The notes under the pieces were generated by a model, which did not search any database, had not been told where the DNA came from, and worked only from the letters and a program-made list of their open reading frames with translations. A stretch of DNA of 64,000 nt. Origin: Leucaena leucocephala. Lineage: Eukaryota; Streptophyta; Magnoliopsida; Fabales; Fabaceae. The stretch lies in contig CM073557.1 in NCBI GenBank assembly GCA_037074615.1, positions 15,082,501 through 15,146,500 of the forward strand, read 5' to 3'. The translations under genes and the position numbers were made by a program. This document shows positions 38,701 through 52,893 of the stretch, piece after piece. Position 1 is the first letter of the stretch, and every line of letters starts with the position of its first letter.

Positions 38701-39787
38701 ATTGGAGTTGGATTAATGTTAGCTTTCCAAACTCAACTTGAATCCATTACCGAGTCAAATAATGTCGATACGCTGTTCGATTGAACAAAACCGGAATGTG
38801 AGCTTCTGATTTGAATCCTGTAATCACTTCATTTAATTGAATTGCTAGTGTATGAAGTGGGGATTGACTCAATGGATTTATAAGGCCGAAGACAATGCAT
38901 CAAAGAATGATGTGATAGGAAGGGATCGCATTCCCATTTAGTTGAAGGCGTAGTGGGTAGTTTAAGCAGGCATATTTGAGTTCATATTTATATCATCATC
39001 TGCTCCCCTTGCTCCTATTCCATCACTAGACTGTTTACTCGATAAAGAGTTAGACTAATTTCTTGATTCTCCAACTTGTTTATTCGAATTTATAGTCGAA
39101 TCATTCAAACTTCTTCCAATGCCTTCCTCATAGCTCCTCCATATTAATTGAATCCAAACTCGATTCAGTGTGAATAATTGAATTGGAGTTGGATTAATGT
39201 GAGCTTTCCAAACTCAACCTGAATCCATTACCCAGACAAATAATGTCGATATGCTGTTCGATTGAACAAAACCGGAATGTGAGCTTCTGATTTGAATCCT
39301 GTAATCACTTCATTTAATTGAATTGCTAGTGTATGAAGTGGGGATTGACTCAATGGATTTATAAGGCCGAAGAGAATGGATCAAAGAATATTGTGATAGG
39401 AAGGGATCGTATTCCCATTTAGTTGAAGGCGTAGTGGGTAGTTTAAGCAGGCATATTTCAGTTCATATTTATATCATCATCTACTCCCCTTGCTACTATT
39501 CCATCACTAGAATGTTTACTCGATAAAGAGTTAGACTAATTTCTTGATTCTCCAACTTGTTTGTTCGAATTTATAGTCAAATCATTCAAACTTCTTTCAA
39601 TGCCTTCCTCACAGCTCCTCCATATTAATTGAATCCAAACTCGATTCAGTGTGAATAATTGAATTGGAGTTGGATTAATGTTAGCTTTCCAAACTCAACC
39701 TGAATCCATTACCCAGTCAAATAATGTCGATATGCTGTTCATTTGAACAAAACCGGAATGTGAGGTTCTGATTTGAATCCTGTAATC
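32728..39787. repeat. Mixed, loosely trimeric monomer block
   Basis: About fifteen monomers in which a 1443-bp period is still visible. For example, the series 33670/34151/34632 resembles 35113/35594/36075, and the A-like copies with GATTGTCC lie at 33670 and 37517. Private markers include ATCAGTAGAATG near 38543, CTTGCAATG near 38154 and GTGAGGTTCTG near 39761. The monomer at 36075 lacks one base. All sequence is accounted for by satellite monomers. Confidence 0.83.
36075..36554. repeat. 480-bp monomer with a 1-bp deletion in TTTATTCG
   Basis: This copy reads CTTGTTTTTCGAA near 36190-36202, where its relatives read CTTGTTTATTCGAA, so one base is lost and the next monomer starts at 36555. 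The loss falls in a T-rich stretch that also shows substitutions elsewhere (CTTTTTTATT at 13100, 16470 and 18880). This suggests a slippage-prone site, although a sequencing homopolymer error is also possible. Confidence 0.88.
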
Positions 39788-42700
39788 ACTTCATTTAATT
39801 GAATTGCTAGTGTATGAAGTGAGGATTGACTCGATGGATTTATAAGGCCGAAGACAATGCATCAAAGAATGATGTGATAGGAAGGGATCGTATTCCCATT
39901 TAGTTGAAGGCGTAGTGGGTAGTTTAAGCAGGCATATTTGAGTTCATATTTATATCATCATCTACTCCCCTTGCTACTATTCCATCACTAGAATGTTTAC
40001 TCGATAAAGAGTTAGACTAATTTCTTGATTCTCCAACTTGTTTGTTCAAATTTATAGTCAAATCATTCAAACTTCTTCCAATGCCTTCCTCACAGCTCCT
40101 CCATATTAATTGAATCCAAACTCGATTCAGTGTGAATAATTGAATTGGAGTTGGATTAATGTTAGCTTTCCAAACTCAACTTGAATCCATTACCGAGTCA
40201 AATAATGTCGATACGCTGTTCGATTGAACAAAACCGGAATGTGAGCTTCTGATTTGAATCCTGTAATCACTTCATTTAATTGAATTGCTAGTGTATGAAG
40301 TGGGGATTGACTCAATGGATTTATAAGGCCGAAGACAATGCATCAAAGAATGATGTGATAGGAAGGGATCGCATTCCCATTTAGTTGAAGGCGTAGTGGG
40401 TAGTTTAAGCAGGCATATTTGAGTTCATATTTATATCATCATCTGCTCCCCTTGCTCCTATTCCATCACTAGACTGTTTACTCGATAAAGAGTTAGACTA
40501 ATTTCTTGGTTCTCCAACTTGTTTATTCGAATTTATAGTCGAATCATTCAAACTTCTTCCAATGCCTTCCTCACAGCTCCTCCATATTAATTGAATCCAA
40601 ACTCGATTCAGTGTGAATAATTGAATTGGAGTTGGATTAATGTTAGCTTTCCAAACTCAACTTGAATCCATTACCGAGTCAAATAATGTCGATATGCTGT
40701 TCGATTGAACAAAACCGGAATGTGAGCTTCTGATTTGAATCCTGTAATCACTTCATTTAATTGAATTGCTAGTGTATGAAGTGAGGATTGACTCGATGGA
40801 TTTATAAGGCCGAAGACAATGCATCAAAGAATGATGTGATAGGAAGGGATGGCATTCCCATTTAGTTGAAGGCGTAGTGGGTAGTTTAAGGAGGCATATT
40901 TGTGTTCATATTTATATCATCCTCGGCTCCCCTTGCTACTATTCCATCACTAGACTGTTTACTCGATAAAGAGTTAGACTAATTTCTTGGTTCTCCAACT
41001 TGTTTATTCGAATTTATAGTCGAATCATTCAAACTTCTTCCAATGCCTTCCTCACAGCTCCTCCATATTAATTGAATCCAAACTCGATTCAGTGTGAATA
41101 ATTGAATTGGAGTTGGATTAATGTTAGCTTTCCAAACTCAACCTGAATCCATTACCCAGTCAAATAATGTCGATACGCTGTTCGCTTGAACAAAACCGGA
41201 ATGTGAGCTTCTGATTTGAATCCTGTAATGACTTCATTTAATTGAATTGCTAGTGTATGAAGTGAGGATTGACTCGATGGATTTATAAGGCCGAAGACAA
41301 TGCATCAAAGAATGATGTGATAGGAAGGGATCGTATTCCCATTTAGTTGAAGGCGTAGTGGGTAGTTTAAGCAGGCATATTTGAGTTCATATTTATATCA
41401 TCATCTACTCCCCTTGCTACTATTCCATCACTAGAATGTTTACTCGATAAAGAGTTAGACTAATTTCTTGATTCTCCAACTTGTTTGTTCAAATTTATAG
41501 TCAAATCATTCAAACTTCTTCCAATGCCTTCCTCACAGCTCCTCCATATTAATTGAATCCAAACTCGATTCAGTGTGAATAATTGAATTGGAGTTGGATT
41601 AATGTTAGCTTTCCAAACTCAACTTGAATCCATTACCGAGTCAAATAATGTCGATACGCTGTTCGATTGAACAAAACCGGAATGTGAGCTTCTGATTTGA
41701 ATCCTGTAATCACTTCATTTAATTGAATTGCTAGTGTATGAAGTGGGGATTGACTCAATGGATTTATAAGGCCGAAGACAATGCATCAAAGAATGATGTG
41801 ATAGGAAGGGATCGCATTCCCATTTAGTTGAAGGCGTAGTGGGTAGTTTAAGCAGGCATATTTGAGTTCATATTTATATCATCATCTGCTCCCCTTGCTC
41901 CTATTCCATCACTAGACTGTTTACTCGATAAAGAGTTAGACTAATTTCTTGGTTCTCCAACTTGTTTATTCGAATTTATAGTCGAATCATTCAAACTTCT
42001 TCCAATGCCTTCCTCACAGCTCCTCCATATTAATTGAATCCAAACTCGATTCAGTGTGAATAATTGAATTGGAGTTGGATTAATGTTAGCTTTCCAAACT
42101 CAACTTGAATCCATTACCGAGTCAAATAATGTCGATATGCTGTTCGATTGAACAAAACCGGAATGTGAGCTTCTGATTTGAATCCTGTAATCACTTCATT
42201 TAATTGAATTGCTAGTGTATGAAGTGAGGATTGACTCGATGGATTTATAAGGCCGAAGACAATGCATCAAAGAATGATGTGATAGGAAGGGATGGCATTC
42301 CCATTTAGTTGAAGGCGTAGTGGGTAGTTTAAGGAGGCATATTTGTGTTCATATTTATATCATCCTCGGCTCCCCTTGCTACTATTCCATCACTAGACTG
42401 TTTACTCGATAAAGAGTTAGACTAATTTCTTGGTTCTCCAACTTGTTTATTCGAATTTATAGTCGAATCATTCAAACTTCTTCCAATGCCTTCCTCACAG
42501 CTCCTCCATATTAATTGAATCCAAACTCGATTCAGTGTGAATAATTGAATTGGAGTTGGATTAATGTTAGCTTTCCAAACTCAACCTGAATCCATTACCC
42601 AGTCAAATAATGTCGATACGCTGTTCGCTTGAACAAAACCGGAATGTGAGCTTCTGATTTGAATCCTGTAATGACTTCATTTAATTGAATTGCTAGTGTA

Positions 42701-43736
42701 TGAAGTGAGGATTGACTCGATGGATTTATAAGGCCGAAGACAATGCATCAAAGAATGATGTGATAGGAAGGGATCGTATTCCCATTTAGTTGAAGGCGTA
42801 GTGGGTAGTTTAAGCAGGCATATTTGAGTTCATATTTATATCATCATCTACTCCCCTTGCTACTATTCCATCACTAGAATGTTTACTCGATAAAGAGTTA
42901 GACTAATTTCTTGATTCTCCAACTTGTTTGTTCAAATTTATAGTCAAATCATTCAAACTTCTTCCAATGCCTTCCTCACAGCTCCTCCATATTAATTGAA
43001 TCCAAACTCGATTCAGTGTGAATAATTGAATTGGAGTTGGATTAATGTTAGCTTTCCAAACTCAACTTGAATCCATTACCGAGTCAAATAATGTCGATAC
43101 GCTGTTCGATTGAACAAAACCGGAATGTGAGCTTCTGATTTGAATCCTGTAATCACTTCATTTAATTGAATTGCTAGTGTATGAAGTGGGGATTGACTCA
43201 ATGGATTTATAAGGCCGAAGACAATGCATCAAAGAATGATGTGATAGGAAGGGATCGCATTCCCATTTAGTTGAAGGCGTAGTGGGTAGTTTAAGCAGGC
43301 ATATTTGAGTTCATATTTATATCATCATCTGCTCCCCTTGCTCCTATTCCATCACTAGACTGTTTACTCGATAAAGAGTTAGACTAATTTCTTGGTTCTC
43401 CAACTTGTTTATTCGAATTTATAGTCGAATCATTCAAACTTCTTCCAATGCCTTCCTCACAGCTCCTCCATATTAATTGAATCCAAACTCGATTCAGTGT
43501 GAATAATTGAATTGGAGTTGGATTAATGTTAGCTTTCCAAACTCAACTTGAATCCATTACCGAGTCAAATAATGTCGATATGCTGTTCGATTGAACAAAA
43601 CCGGAATGTGAGCTTCTGATTTGAATCCTGTAATCACTTCATTTAATTGAATTGCTAGTGTATGAAGTGAGGATTGACTCGATGGATTTATAAGGCCGAA
43701 GACAATGCATCAAAGAATGATGTGATAGGAAGGGAT
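39788..43736. repeat. 3-monomer (1443-bp) HOR, about 2.7 copies
   Basis: Positions 39788-42293 match 41231-43736 at an offset of 1443 bp over 2506 bp with no difference seen, giving about 2.7 tandem copies of one trimer. The unit contains a B-like monomer (TTGTTCAAA, CGATACGCTGTTCGATTG), a C-like monomer with CTTGGTTCTCC, and an A-front monomer with CCTCGGCTCC, CCCAGTC, CGATACG and the rare GTAATGACTTC. The match ends at 42294/43737 (GATGG versus GATCG). Confidence 0.88.
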
Positions 43737-46700
43737 CGTATTCCCATTTAGTTGAAGGCGTAGTAGGTAGTTTAAGCAGGCATATTTGAGTTCATATTTA
43801 TATCATCATCTGCTCCCCTTGCTCCTATTCCATCACTAGACTGTTTACTCGATAAAGAGTTAGACTAATTTCTTGATTCTCCAACTTGTTTGTTCAAATT
43901 TATAGTCAAATCATTCAAACTTCTTCCAATGCCTTCCTCACAGCTCCTCCATATTAATTGAATCCAAACTCGATTCAGTGTGAATAATTGAATTGGAGTT
44001 GGATTAATGTTAGCTTTCCAAACTCAACCTGAATCCATTACCGAGTCAAATAATGTCGATACGCTGTTCGCTTGAACAAAACCGGAATGTGAGCTTCTGA
44101 TTTGAATCCTGTAATCACTTCATTTAATTGAATTGCTAGTGTATGAAGTGAGGATTGACTCGATGGATTTATAAGGCCGAAGACAATGCATCAAAGAATG
44201 ATGTGATAGGAAGGGATCGTATTCCCATTTAGTTGAAGGCGTAGTGGGTAGTTTAAGCAGGCATATTTGAGTTCATATTTATATCATCATCTACTCCCCT
44301 TGCTACTATTCCATCACTAGAATGTTTACTCGATAAAGAGTTAGACTAATTTCTTGATTCTCCAACTTGTTTGTTCAAATTTATAGTCAAATCATTCAAA
44401 CTTCTTCCAATGCCTTCCTCAGAGCTCCTCCATATTAATTGAATCCAAACTCGATTCAGTGTGAATAATTGAATTGGAGTTGGATTAATGTGAGCTTTCC
44501 AAACTCAACCTGAATCCATTACCCAGACAAATAATGTCGATATGCTGTTCGCTTGAACAAAACCGGAATGTTAGCTTCTGATTTGAATCCTGTAATCACT
44601 TCATTTAATTGAATTGCTAGTGTATGAAGTGGGGATTGACTCAATGGATTTATAAGGCCGAAGAGAATGGATCAAAGAATATTGTGATAGGAAGGGATCG
44701 TATTCCCATTTAGTTGAAGGCGTAGTGGGTAGTTTAAGCAGGCATATTTCAGTTCATATTTATATCATCATCTACTCCCCTTGCTACTATTCCATCACTA
44801 GAATGTTTACTTGATAAAGAGTTAGACTAATTTCTTGATTCTCCAACTTGTTTGTTCGAATTTATAGTCAAATCATTCAAACTTCTTTCAATGCCTTCCT
44901 CACAGCTCCTCCATATTAATTGAATCCAAACTCGATTCAGTGCGAATAATTGAATTGGAGTTGGATTAATGTTAGCTTTCCAAACTCAACCTGAATCCAT
45001 TACCCAGTCAAATAATGTCGATATGCTGTTCATTTGAACCAAACCGGAATGTGAGCTTCTGATTTGAATCCTGTAATCACTTCATTTAATTGAATTGCTA
45101 GTGTATGAAGTGAGGATTGACTCCATGGATTTATAAGGCCGAAGAGAATGGATCAAAGAATAATGTGATAGGAAGGGATCGTATTCCCATTTAGTTGAAG
45201 GCGTAGTAGGTAGTTTAAGCAGGCATATTTGAGTTCATATTTATATCATCATCTGCTCCCCTTGCTCCTATTCCATCACTAGACTGTTTACTCGATAAAG
45301 AGTTAGACTAATTTCTTGATTCTCCAACTTGTTTATTCGAATTTATAGTCGAATCATTCAAACTTCTTCCAATGCCTTCCTCACAGCTCCTCCATATTAA
45401 TTGAATCCAAACTCGATTCAGTGTGAATAATTGAATTGGAGTTGGATTAATGTTAGCTTTCCAAACTCAACTTGAATCCATTACCGAGTTAAATAACGTC
45501 GATATGCTGTTTGATTGAACAAAACCGGAATGTGAGCTTCTGATTTGAATCCTGTAATCACTTCATTTAATTGAATTGCTAGTGTATGAAGTGAGGATTG
45601 ACTCCATGGATTTACAAGGCCGAAGAGAATGGATCAAAGCATAATGTGATAGGAAGGGATCGTATTCCCATTTAGTTGAAGGCGTAGTAGGTAGTTTAAG
45701 CAGGCATATTTGAGTTCATATTTATATCATCATCTGCTCCCCTTGCTCCTATTCCATCACTAGACTGTTTACTCGATAAAGAGTTAGACTAATTTCTTGG
45801 TTCTCCAACTTGTTTATTCGAATTTATAGTCGAATCATTCAAACTTCTTCCAATGCCTTCCTCACAGCTCCTCCATATTAATTGAATCCAAACTCGATTC
45901 AGTGTGAATAATTGAATTGGAGTTGGATTAATGTGAGCTTTCCAAACTCAACCTGAATCCATTACCGAGTCAAATAATGTCGATACGCTGTTCGCTTGAA
46001 CAAAACCGGAATGTGAGCTTCTGATTTGAATCCTGTAATCACTTCATTTAATTGAATTGCTAGTGTATGAAGTGAGGATTGACTCGATGGATTTATAAGG
46101 CCGAAGACAATGCATCAAAGAATGATGTGATAGGAAGGGATCGTATTCCCATTTAGTTGAAGGCGTAGTGGGTAGTTTAAGCAGGCATATTTGAGTTCAT
46201 ATTTATATCATCATCTACTCCCCTTGCTACTATTCCATCACTAGAATGTTTACTCGATAAAGAGTTAGACTAATTTCTTGATTCTCCAACTTGTTTGTTC
46301 AAATTTATAGTCAAATCATTCAAACTTCTTCCAATGCCTTCCTCACAGCTCGTCCATATTAATTGAATCCAAACTCGATTCAGTGTGAATAATTGAATTG
46401 GAGTTGGATTAATGTGAGCTTTCCAAACTCAACCTGAATCCATTACCCAGACAAATAATGTCGATATGCTGTTCCCTTGAACAAAACCGGAATGTTAGCT
46501 TCTGATTTGAATCCTGTAATCACTTCATTTAATTGAATTGCTAGTGTATGAAGTGGGGATTGACTCAATGGATTTATAAGGCCGAAGAGAATGGATCAAA
46601 GAATATTGTGATAGGAAGGGATCGTATTCCCATTTAGTTGAAGGCGTAGTGGGTAGTTTAAGCAGGCATATTTCAGTTCATATTTATATCATCATCTACT

Positions 46701-48428
46701 CCCCTTGCTACTATTCCATCACTAGAATGTTTACTTGATAAAGAGTTAGACTAATTTCTTGATTCTCCAACTTGTTTGTTCGAATTTATAGTCAAATCAT
46801 TCAAACTTCTTTCTATGCCTTCCTCACAGCTCCTCCATATTAATTGAATCCAAACTCGATTCAGTGTGAATAATTGAATTGGAGTTGGATTAATGTTAGC
46901 TTTCCAAACTCAACTTGAATCCATTACCGAGTCAAATAATGTCGATATGCTGTTCGATTGAACAAAACCGGAATGTGAGCTTCTGATTTGAATCCTGTAA
47001 TCACTTCATTTAATTGAATTGCTAGTGTATGAAGTGAGGATTGACTCGATGGATTTATAAGGCCGAAGACAATGCATCAAAGAATGATGTGATAGGAAGG
47101 GATCGTATTCCCATTTAGTTGAAGGCGTAGTAGGTAGTTTAAGCAGGCATATTTGAGTTCATATTTATATCATCATCTGCTCCCCTTGCTCCTATTCCAT
47201 CACTAGACTGTTTACTCGATAAAGAGTTAGACTAATTTCTTGATTCTCCAACTTGTTTGTTCAAATTTATAGTCAAATCATTCAAACTTCTTCCAATGCC
47301 TTCCTCACAGCTCCTCCATATTAATTGAATCCAAACTCGATTCAGTGTGAATAATTGAATTGGAGTTGGATTAATGTGAGCTTTCCAAACTCAACCTGAA
47401 TCCATTACCGAGTCAAATAATGTCGATACGCTGTTCGCTTGAACAAAACCGGAATGTGAGCTTCTGATTTGAATCCTGTAATGACTTCATTTAATTGAAT
47501 TGCTAGTGTATGAAGTGAGGATAGACTCGATGGATTTATAAGGCCGAAGACAATGCATCAAAGAATGATGTGATAGGAAGGGATCATATTCCCATTTAGT
47601 TGAAGGCGTAGTGGGTAGTTTAAGCAGGCATATTTGAGTTCATATTTATATCATCATCTACTCCCCTTGCTACTATTCCATCACTAGAATGTTTACTCGA
47701 TAAAGAGTTAGACTAATTTCTTGATTCTCCAACTTGTTTGTTCAAATTTATAGTCAAATCATTCAAACTTCTTCCAATGCCTTCCTCACAGCTCCTCCAT
47801 ATTAATTGAATCCAAACTCGATTCATTGTGAATAATTGAATTGGAGTTGGATTAATGTTAGCTTTCCAAACTCAACCTGAATCCATTACCCAGTCAAATA
47901 ATGTCGATATGCTGTTCATTTGAACAAAACCGGAATGTGAGCTTCTGATTTGAATCCTGTAATCACTTCATTTAATTGAATTGCTAGTGTATGAAGTGAG
48001 GATTGACTCCATGGATTTACAAGGCCGAAGAGAATGGATCAAAGAATAATTTGATAGGAAGGGATCGTATTCCCATTTAGTTGAAGGCGTAGTAGGTAGT
48101 TTAAGCAGGCATATTTGAGTTCATATTTATATCATCATCTGCTCCCCTTGCTCCTATTCCATCACTAGACTGTTTACTCGATAAAGAGTTAGACTAATTT
48201 CTTGGTTCTCCAACTTGTTTATTCGAATTTATAGTCGAATCATTCAAACTTCTTCCAATGCCTTCCTCACAGCTCCTCCATATTAATTGAATCCAAACTC
48301 GATTCAGTGTGAATAATTGAATTGGAGTTGGATTAATGTTAGCTTTCCAAACTCAACCTGAATCCATTACCCAGTCAAATAATGTCGATACGCTGTTCGC
48401 TTGAACAAAACCGGAATGTGAGCTTCTA
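43737..48428. repeat. Mixed block with an approximate 4-monomer period
   Basis: About ten monomers. Several markers recur at roughly 1924-bp spacing with differences. TTTACTTGATAAAG copies lie in the monomers at 44732 and 46656. A-type backs (CCCAGAC, TTAGC, TCAATGG) lie in those at 44251 and 46175. Private bases include CTCAGAGCTCC near 44420, GAACCAAACC near 45038, AAAGCATAATG near 45637, AGCTCGTCC near 46350, TTCCCTTG near 46473, TTTCTATGCC near 46811, GGATAGACTC near 47520 and TTCATTGTG near 47824. No non-satellite sequence is seen. Confidence 0.83.
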
Positions 48429-51400
48429 ATTTGAATCCTGTAATGACTTCATTTAATTGAATTGCTAGTGTATGAAGTGAGGATTGACTCGATGGATTTA
48501 TAAGGCCGAAGACAATGCATCAAAGAATGATGTGATAGGAAGGGATCGTATTCCCATTTAGTTGAAGGCGTAGTGGGTAGTTTAAGCAGGCATATTTGAG
48601 TTCATATTTATATCATCATCTACTCCCCTTGCTACTATTCCATCACTAGAATGTTTACTCGATAAAGAGTTAGACTAATTTCTTGATTCTCCAACTTGTT
48701 TGTTCAAATTTATAGTCAAATCATTCAAACTTCTTCCAATGCCTTCCTCACAGCTCCTCCATATTAATTGAATCCAAACTCGATTCAGTGTGAATAATTG
48801 AATTGGAGTTGGATTAATGTTAGCTTTCCAAACTCAACCTGAATCCATTACCCAGTCAAATAATGTCGATATGCTGTTCATTTGAACAAAACCGGAATGT
48901 GAGCTTCTGATTTGAATCCTGTAATCACTTCATTTAATTGAATTGCTAGTGTATGAAGTGAGGATTGACTCCATGGATTTACAAGGCCGAAGAGAATGGA
49001 TCAAAGAATAATGTGATAGGAAGGGATCGTATTCCCATTTAGTTGAAGGCGTAGTAGGTAGTTTAAGCAGGCATATTTGAGTTCATATTTATATCATCAT
49101 CTGCTCCCCTTGCTCCTATTCCATCACTAGACTATTTACTCGATAAAGAGTTAGACTAATTTCTTGGTTCTCCAACTTGTTTATTCGAATTTATAGTCGA
49201 ATCATTCAAACTTCTTCCAATGCCTTCCTCACAGCTCCTCCATATTAATTGAATCCAAACTCGATTCAGTGTGAATAATTGAATTGGAGTTGGATTAATG
49301 TGAGCTTTCCAAACTCAACCTGAATCCATTACCGAGTCAAATAATGTCGATACGCTGTTCGCTTGAACAAAACCGGAATGTGAGCTTCTGATTTGAATCC
49401 TGTAATCACTTCATTTAATTGAATTGCTAGTGTATGAAGTGAGGATTGACTCGATGGATTTATAAGGCCGAAGACAATGCATCAAAGAATGATGTGATAG
49501 GAAGGGATCATATTCCCATTTAGTTGAAGGCGTAGTGGGTAGTTTAAGCAGGCATATTTGAGTTCATATTTATATCATCATCTACTCCCCTTGCTACTAT
49601 TCCATCACTAGAATGTTTACTCGATAAAGAGTTAGACTAATTTCTTGATTCTCCAACTTGTTTGTTCAAATTTATAGTCAAATCATTCAAACTTCTTCCA
49701 ATGCCTTCCTCACAGCTCCTCCATATTAATTGAATCCAAACTCGATTCAGTGTGAATAATTGAATTGGAGTTGGATTAATGTTAGCTTTCCAAACTCAAC
49801 CTGAATCCATTACCCAGTCAAATAATGTCGATATGCTGTTCATTTGAACAAAACCGGAATGTGAGCTTCTGATTTGAATCCTGTAATCACTTCATTTAAT
49901 TGAATTGCTAGTGTATGAAGTGAGGATTGACTCCATGGATTTACAAGGCCGAAGAGAATGGATCAAAGAATAATGTGATAGGAAGGGATCGTATTCCCAT
50001 TTAGTTGAAGGCGTAGTAGGTAGTTTAAGCAGGCATATTTGAGTTCATATTTATATCATCATCTGCTCCCCTTGCTCCTATTCCATCACTAGACTGTTTA
50101 CTCGATAAAGAGTTAGACTAATTTCTTGGTTCTCCAACTTGTTTATTCGAATTTATAGTCGAATCATTCAAACTTCTTCCAATGCCTTCCTCACAGCTCC
50201 TCCATATTAATTGAATCCAAACTCGATTCAGTGTGAATAATTGAATTGGAGTTGGATTAATGTTAGCTTTCCAAACTCAACCTGAATCCATTACCCAGTC
50301 AAATAATGTCGATACGCTGTTCGCTTGAACAAAACCGGAATGTGAGCTTCTGATTTGAATCCTGTAATGACTTCATTTAATTGAATTGCTAGTGTATGAA
50401 GTGAGGATTGACTCGATGGATTTATAAGGCCGAAGACAATGCATCAAAGAATGATGTGATAGGAAGGGATCGTATTCCCATTTAGTTGAAGGCGTAGTGG
50501 GTAGTTTAAGCAGGCATATTTGAGTTCATATTTATATCATCATCTACTCCCCTTGCTACTATTCCATCACTAGAATGTTTACTCGATAAAGAGTTAGACT
50601 AATTTCTTGATTCTCCAACTTGTTTGTTCAAATTTATAGTCAAATCATTCAAACTTCTTCCAATGCCTTCCTCACAGCTCCTCCATATTAATTGAATCCA
50701 AACTCGATTCAGTGTGAATAATTGAATTGGAGTTGGATTAATGTTAGCTTTCCAAACTCAACCTGAATCCATTACCCAGTCAAATAATGTCGATATGCTG
50801 TTCATTTGAACAAAACCGGAATGTGAGCTTCTGATTTGAATCCTGTAATCACTTCATTTAATTGAATTGCTAGTGTATGAAGTGAGGATTGACTCCATGG
50901 ATTTACAAGGCCGAAGAGAATGGATCAAAGAATAATGTGATAGGAAGGGATCGTATTCCCATTTAGTTGAAGGCGTAGTAGGTAGTTTAAGCAGGCATAT
51001 TTGAGTTCATATTTATATCATCATCTGCTCCCCTTGCTCCTATTCCATCACTAGACTATTTACTCGATAAAGAGTTAGACTAATTTCTTGGTTCTCCAAC
51101 TTGTTTATTCGAATTTATAGTCGAATCATTCAAACTTCTTCCAATGCCTTCCTCACAGCTCCTCCATATTAATTGAATCCAAACTCGATTCAGTGTGAAT
51201 AATTGAATTGGAGTTGGATTAATGTGAGCTTTCCAAACTCAACCTGAATCCATTACCGAGTCAAATAATGTCGATACGCTGTTCGCTTGAACAAAACCGG
51301 AATGTGAGCTTCTGATTTGAATCCTGTAATCACTTCATTTAATTGAATTGCTAGTGTATGAAGTGAGGATTGACTCGATGGATTTATAAGGCCGAAGACA

Positions 51401-52893
51401 ATGCATCAAAGAATGATGTGATAGGAAGGGATCATATTCCCATTTAGTTGAAGGCGTAGTGGGTAGTTTAAGCAGGCATATTTGAGTTCATATTTATATC
51501 ATCATCTACTCCCCTTGCTACTATTCCATCACTAGAATGTTTACTCGATAAAGAGTTAGACTAATTTCTTGATTCTCCAACTTGTTTGTTCAAATTTATA
51601 GTCAAATCATTCAAACTTCTTCCAATGCCTTCCTCACAGCTCCTCCATATTAATTGAATCCAAACTCGATTCAGTGTGAATAATTGAATTGGAGTTGGAT
51701 TAATGTTAGCTTTCCAAACTCAACCTGAATCCATTACCCAGTCAAATAATGTCGATATGCTGTTCATTTGAACAAAACCGGAATGTGAGCTTCTGATTTG
51801 AATCCTGTAATCACTTCATTTAATTGAATTGCTAGTGTATGAAGTGAGGATTGACTCCATGGATTTACAAGGCCGAAGAGAATGGATCAAAGAATAATGT
51901 GATAGGAAGGGATCGTATTCCCATTTAGTTGAAGGCGTAGTAGGTAGTTTAAGCAGGCATATTTGAGTTCATATTTATATCATCATCTGCTCCCCTTGCT
52001 CCTATTCCATCACTAGACTGTTTACTCGATAAAGAGTTAGACTAATTTCTTGATTCTCCAACTTGTTTATTCGAATTTATAGTCGAATCATTCAAACTTC
52101 TTCCAATGCCTTCCTCACAGCTCCTCCATATTAATTGAATCCAAACTCGATTCAGTGTGAATAATTGAATTGGAGTTGGATTAATGTTAGCTTTCCAAAC
52201 TCAACCTGAATCCATTACCCAGTCAAATAATGTCGATACGCTGTTCGCTTGAACAAAACCGGAATGTGAGCTTCTGATTTGAATCCTGTAATGACTTCAT
52301 TTAATTGAATTGCTAGTGTATGAAGTGAGGATTGACTCGATGGATTTATAAGGCCGAAGACAATGCATCAAAGAATGATGTGATAGGAAGGGATCGTATT
52401 CCCATTTAGTTGAAGGCGTAGTGGGTAGTTTAAGCAGGCATATTTGAGTTCATATTTATATCATCATCTACTCCCCTTGCTACTATTCCATCACTAGAAT
52501 GTTTACTCGATAAAGAGTTAGACTAATTTCTTGATTCTCCAACTTGTTTGTTCAAATTTATAGTCAAATCATTCAAACTTCTTCCAATGCCTTCCTCACA
52601 GCTCCTCCATATTAATTGAATCCAAACTCGATTCAGTGTGAATAATTGAATTGGAGTTGGATTAATGTTAGCTTTCCAAACTCAACCTGAATCCATTACC
52701 TAGTCAAATAATGTCGATATGCTGTTCATTTGAACAAAACCGGAATGTGAGCTTCTGATTTGAATCCTGTAATCACTTCATTTAATTGAATTGCTAGTGT
52801 ATGAAGTGAGGATTGACTCCATGGATTTACAAGGCCGAAGAGAATGGATCAAAGAATAATGTGATAGGAAGGGATCGTATTCCCATTTAGTTG
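48429..52893. repeat. 4-monomer (1924-bp) HOR, about 2.3 copies
   Basis: Positions 48429-50128 match 50353-52052 at an offset of 1924 bp over 1700 bp with no difference seen. Rare shared markers are AGACTATTTAC near 49133 and 51055, and GGATCATATTCCC near 49505 and 51430. Beyond 52053 (CTTGATTC for CTTGGTTC) the tetramer continues with isolated changes, such as ATTACCTAGTC near 52698. The unit alternates B-like monomers (TTGTTCAAA, CATTTG, TACAAGG) with C-front monomers whose backs are CGATACGCTGTTCGCTTG, with or without GTAATGACTTC. Confidence 0.87.
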
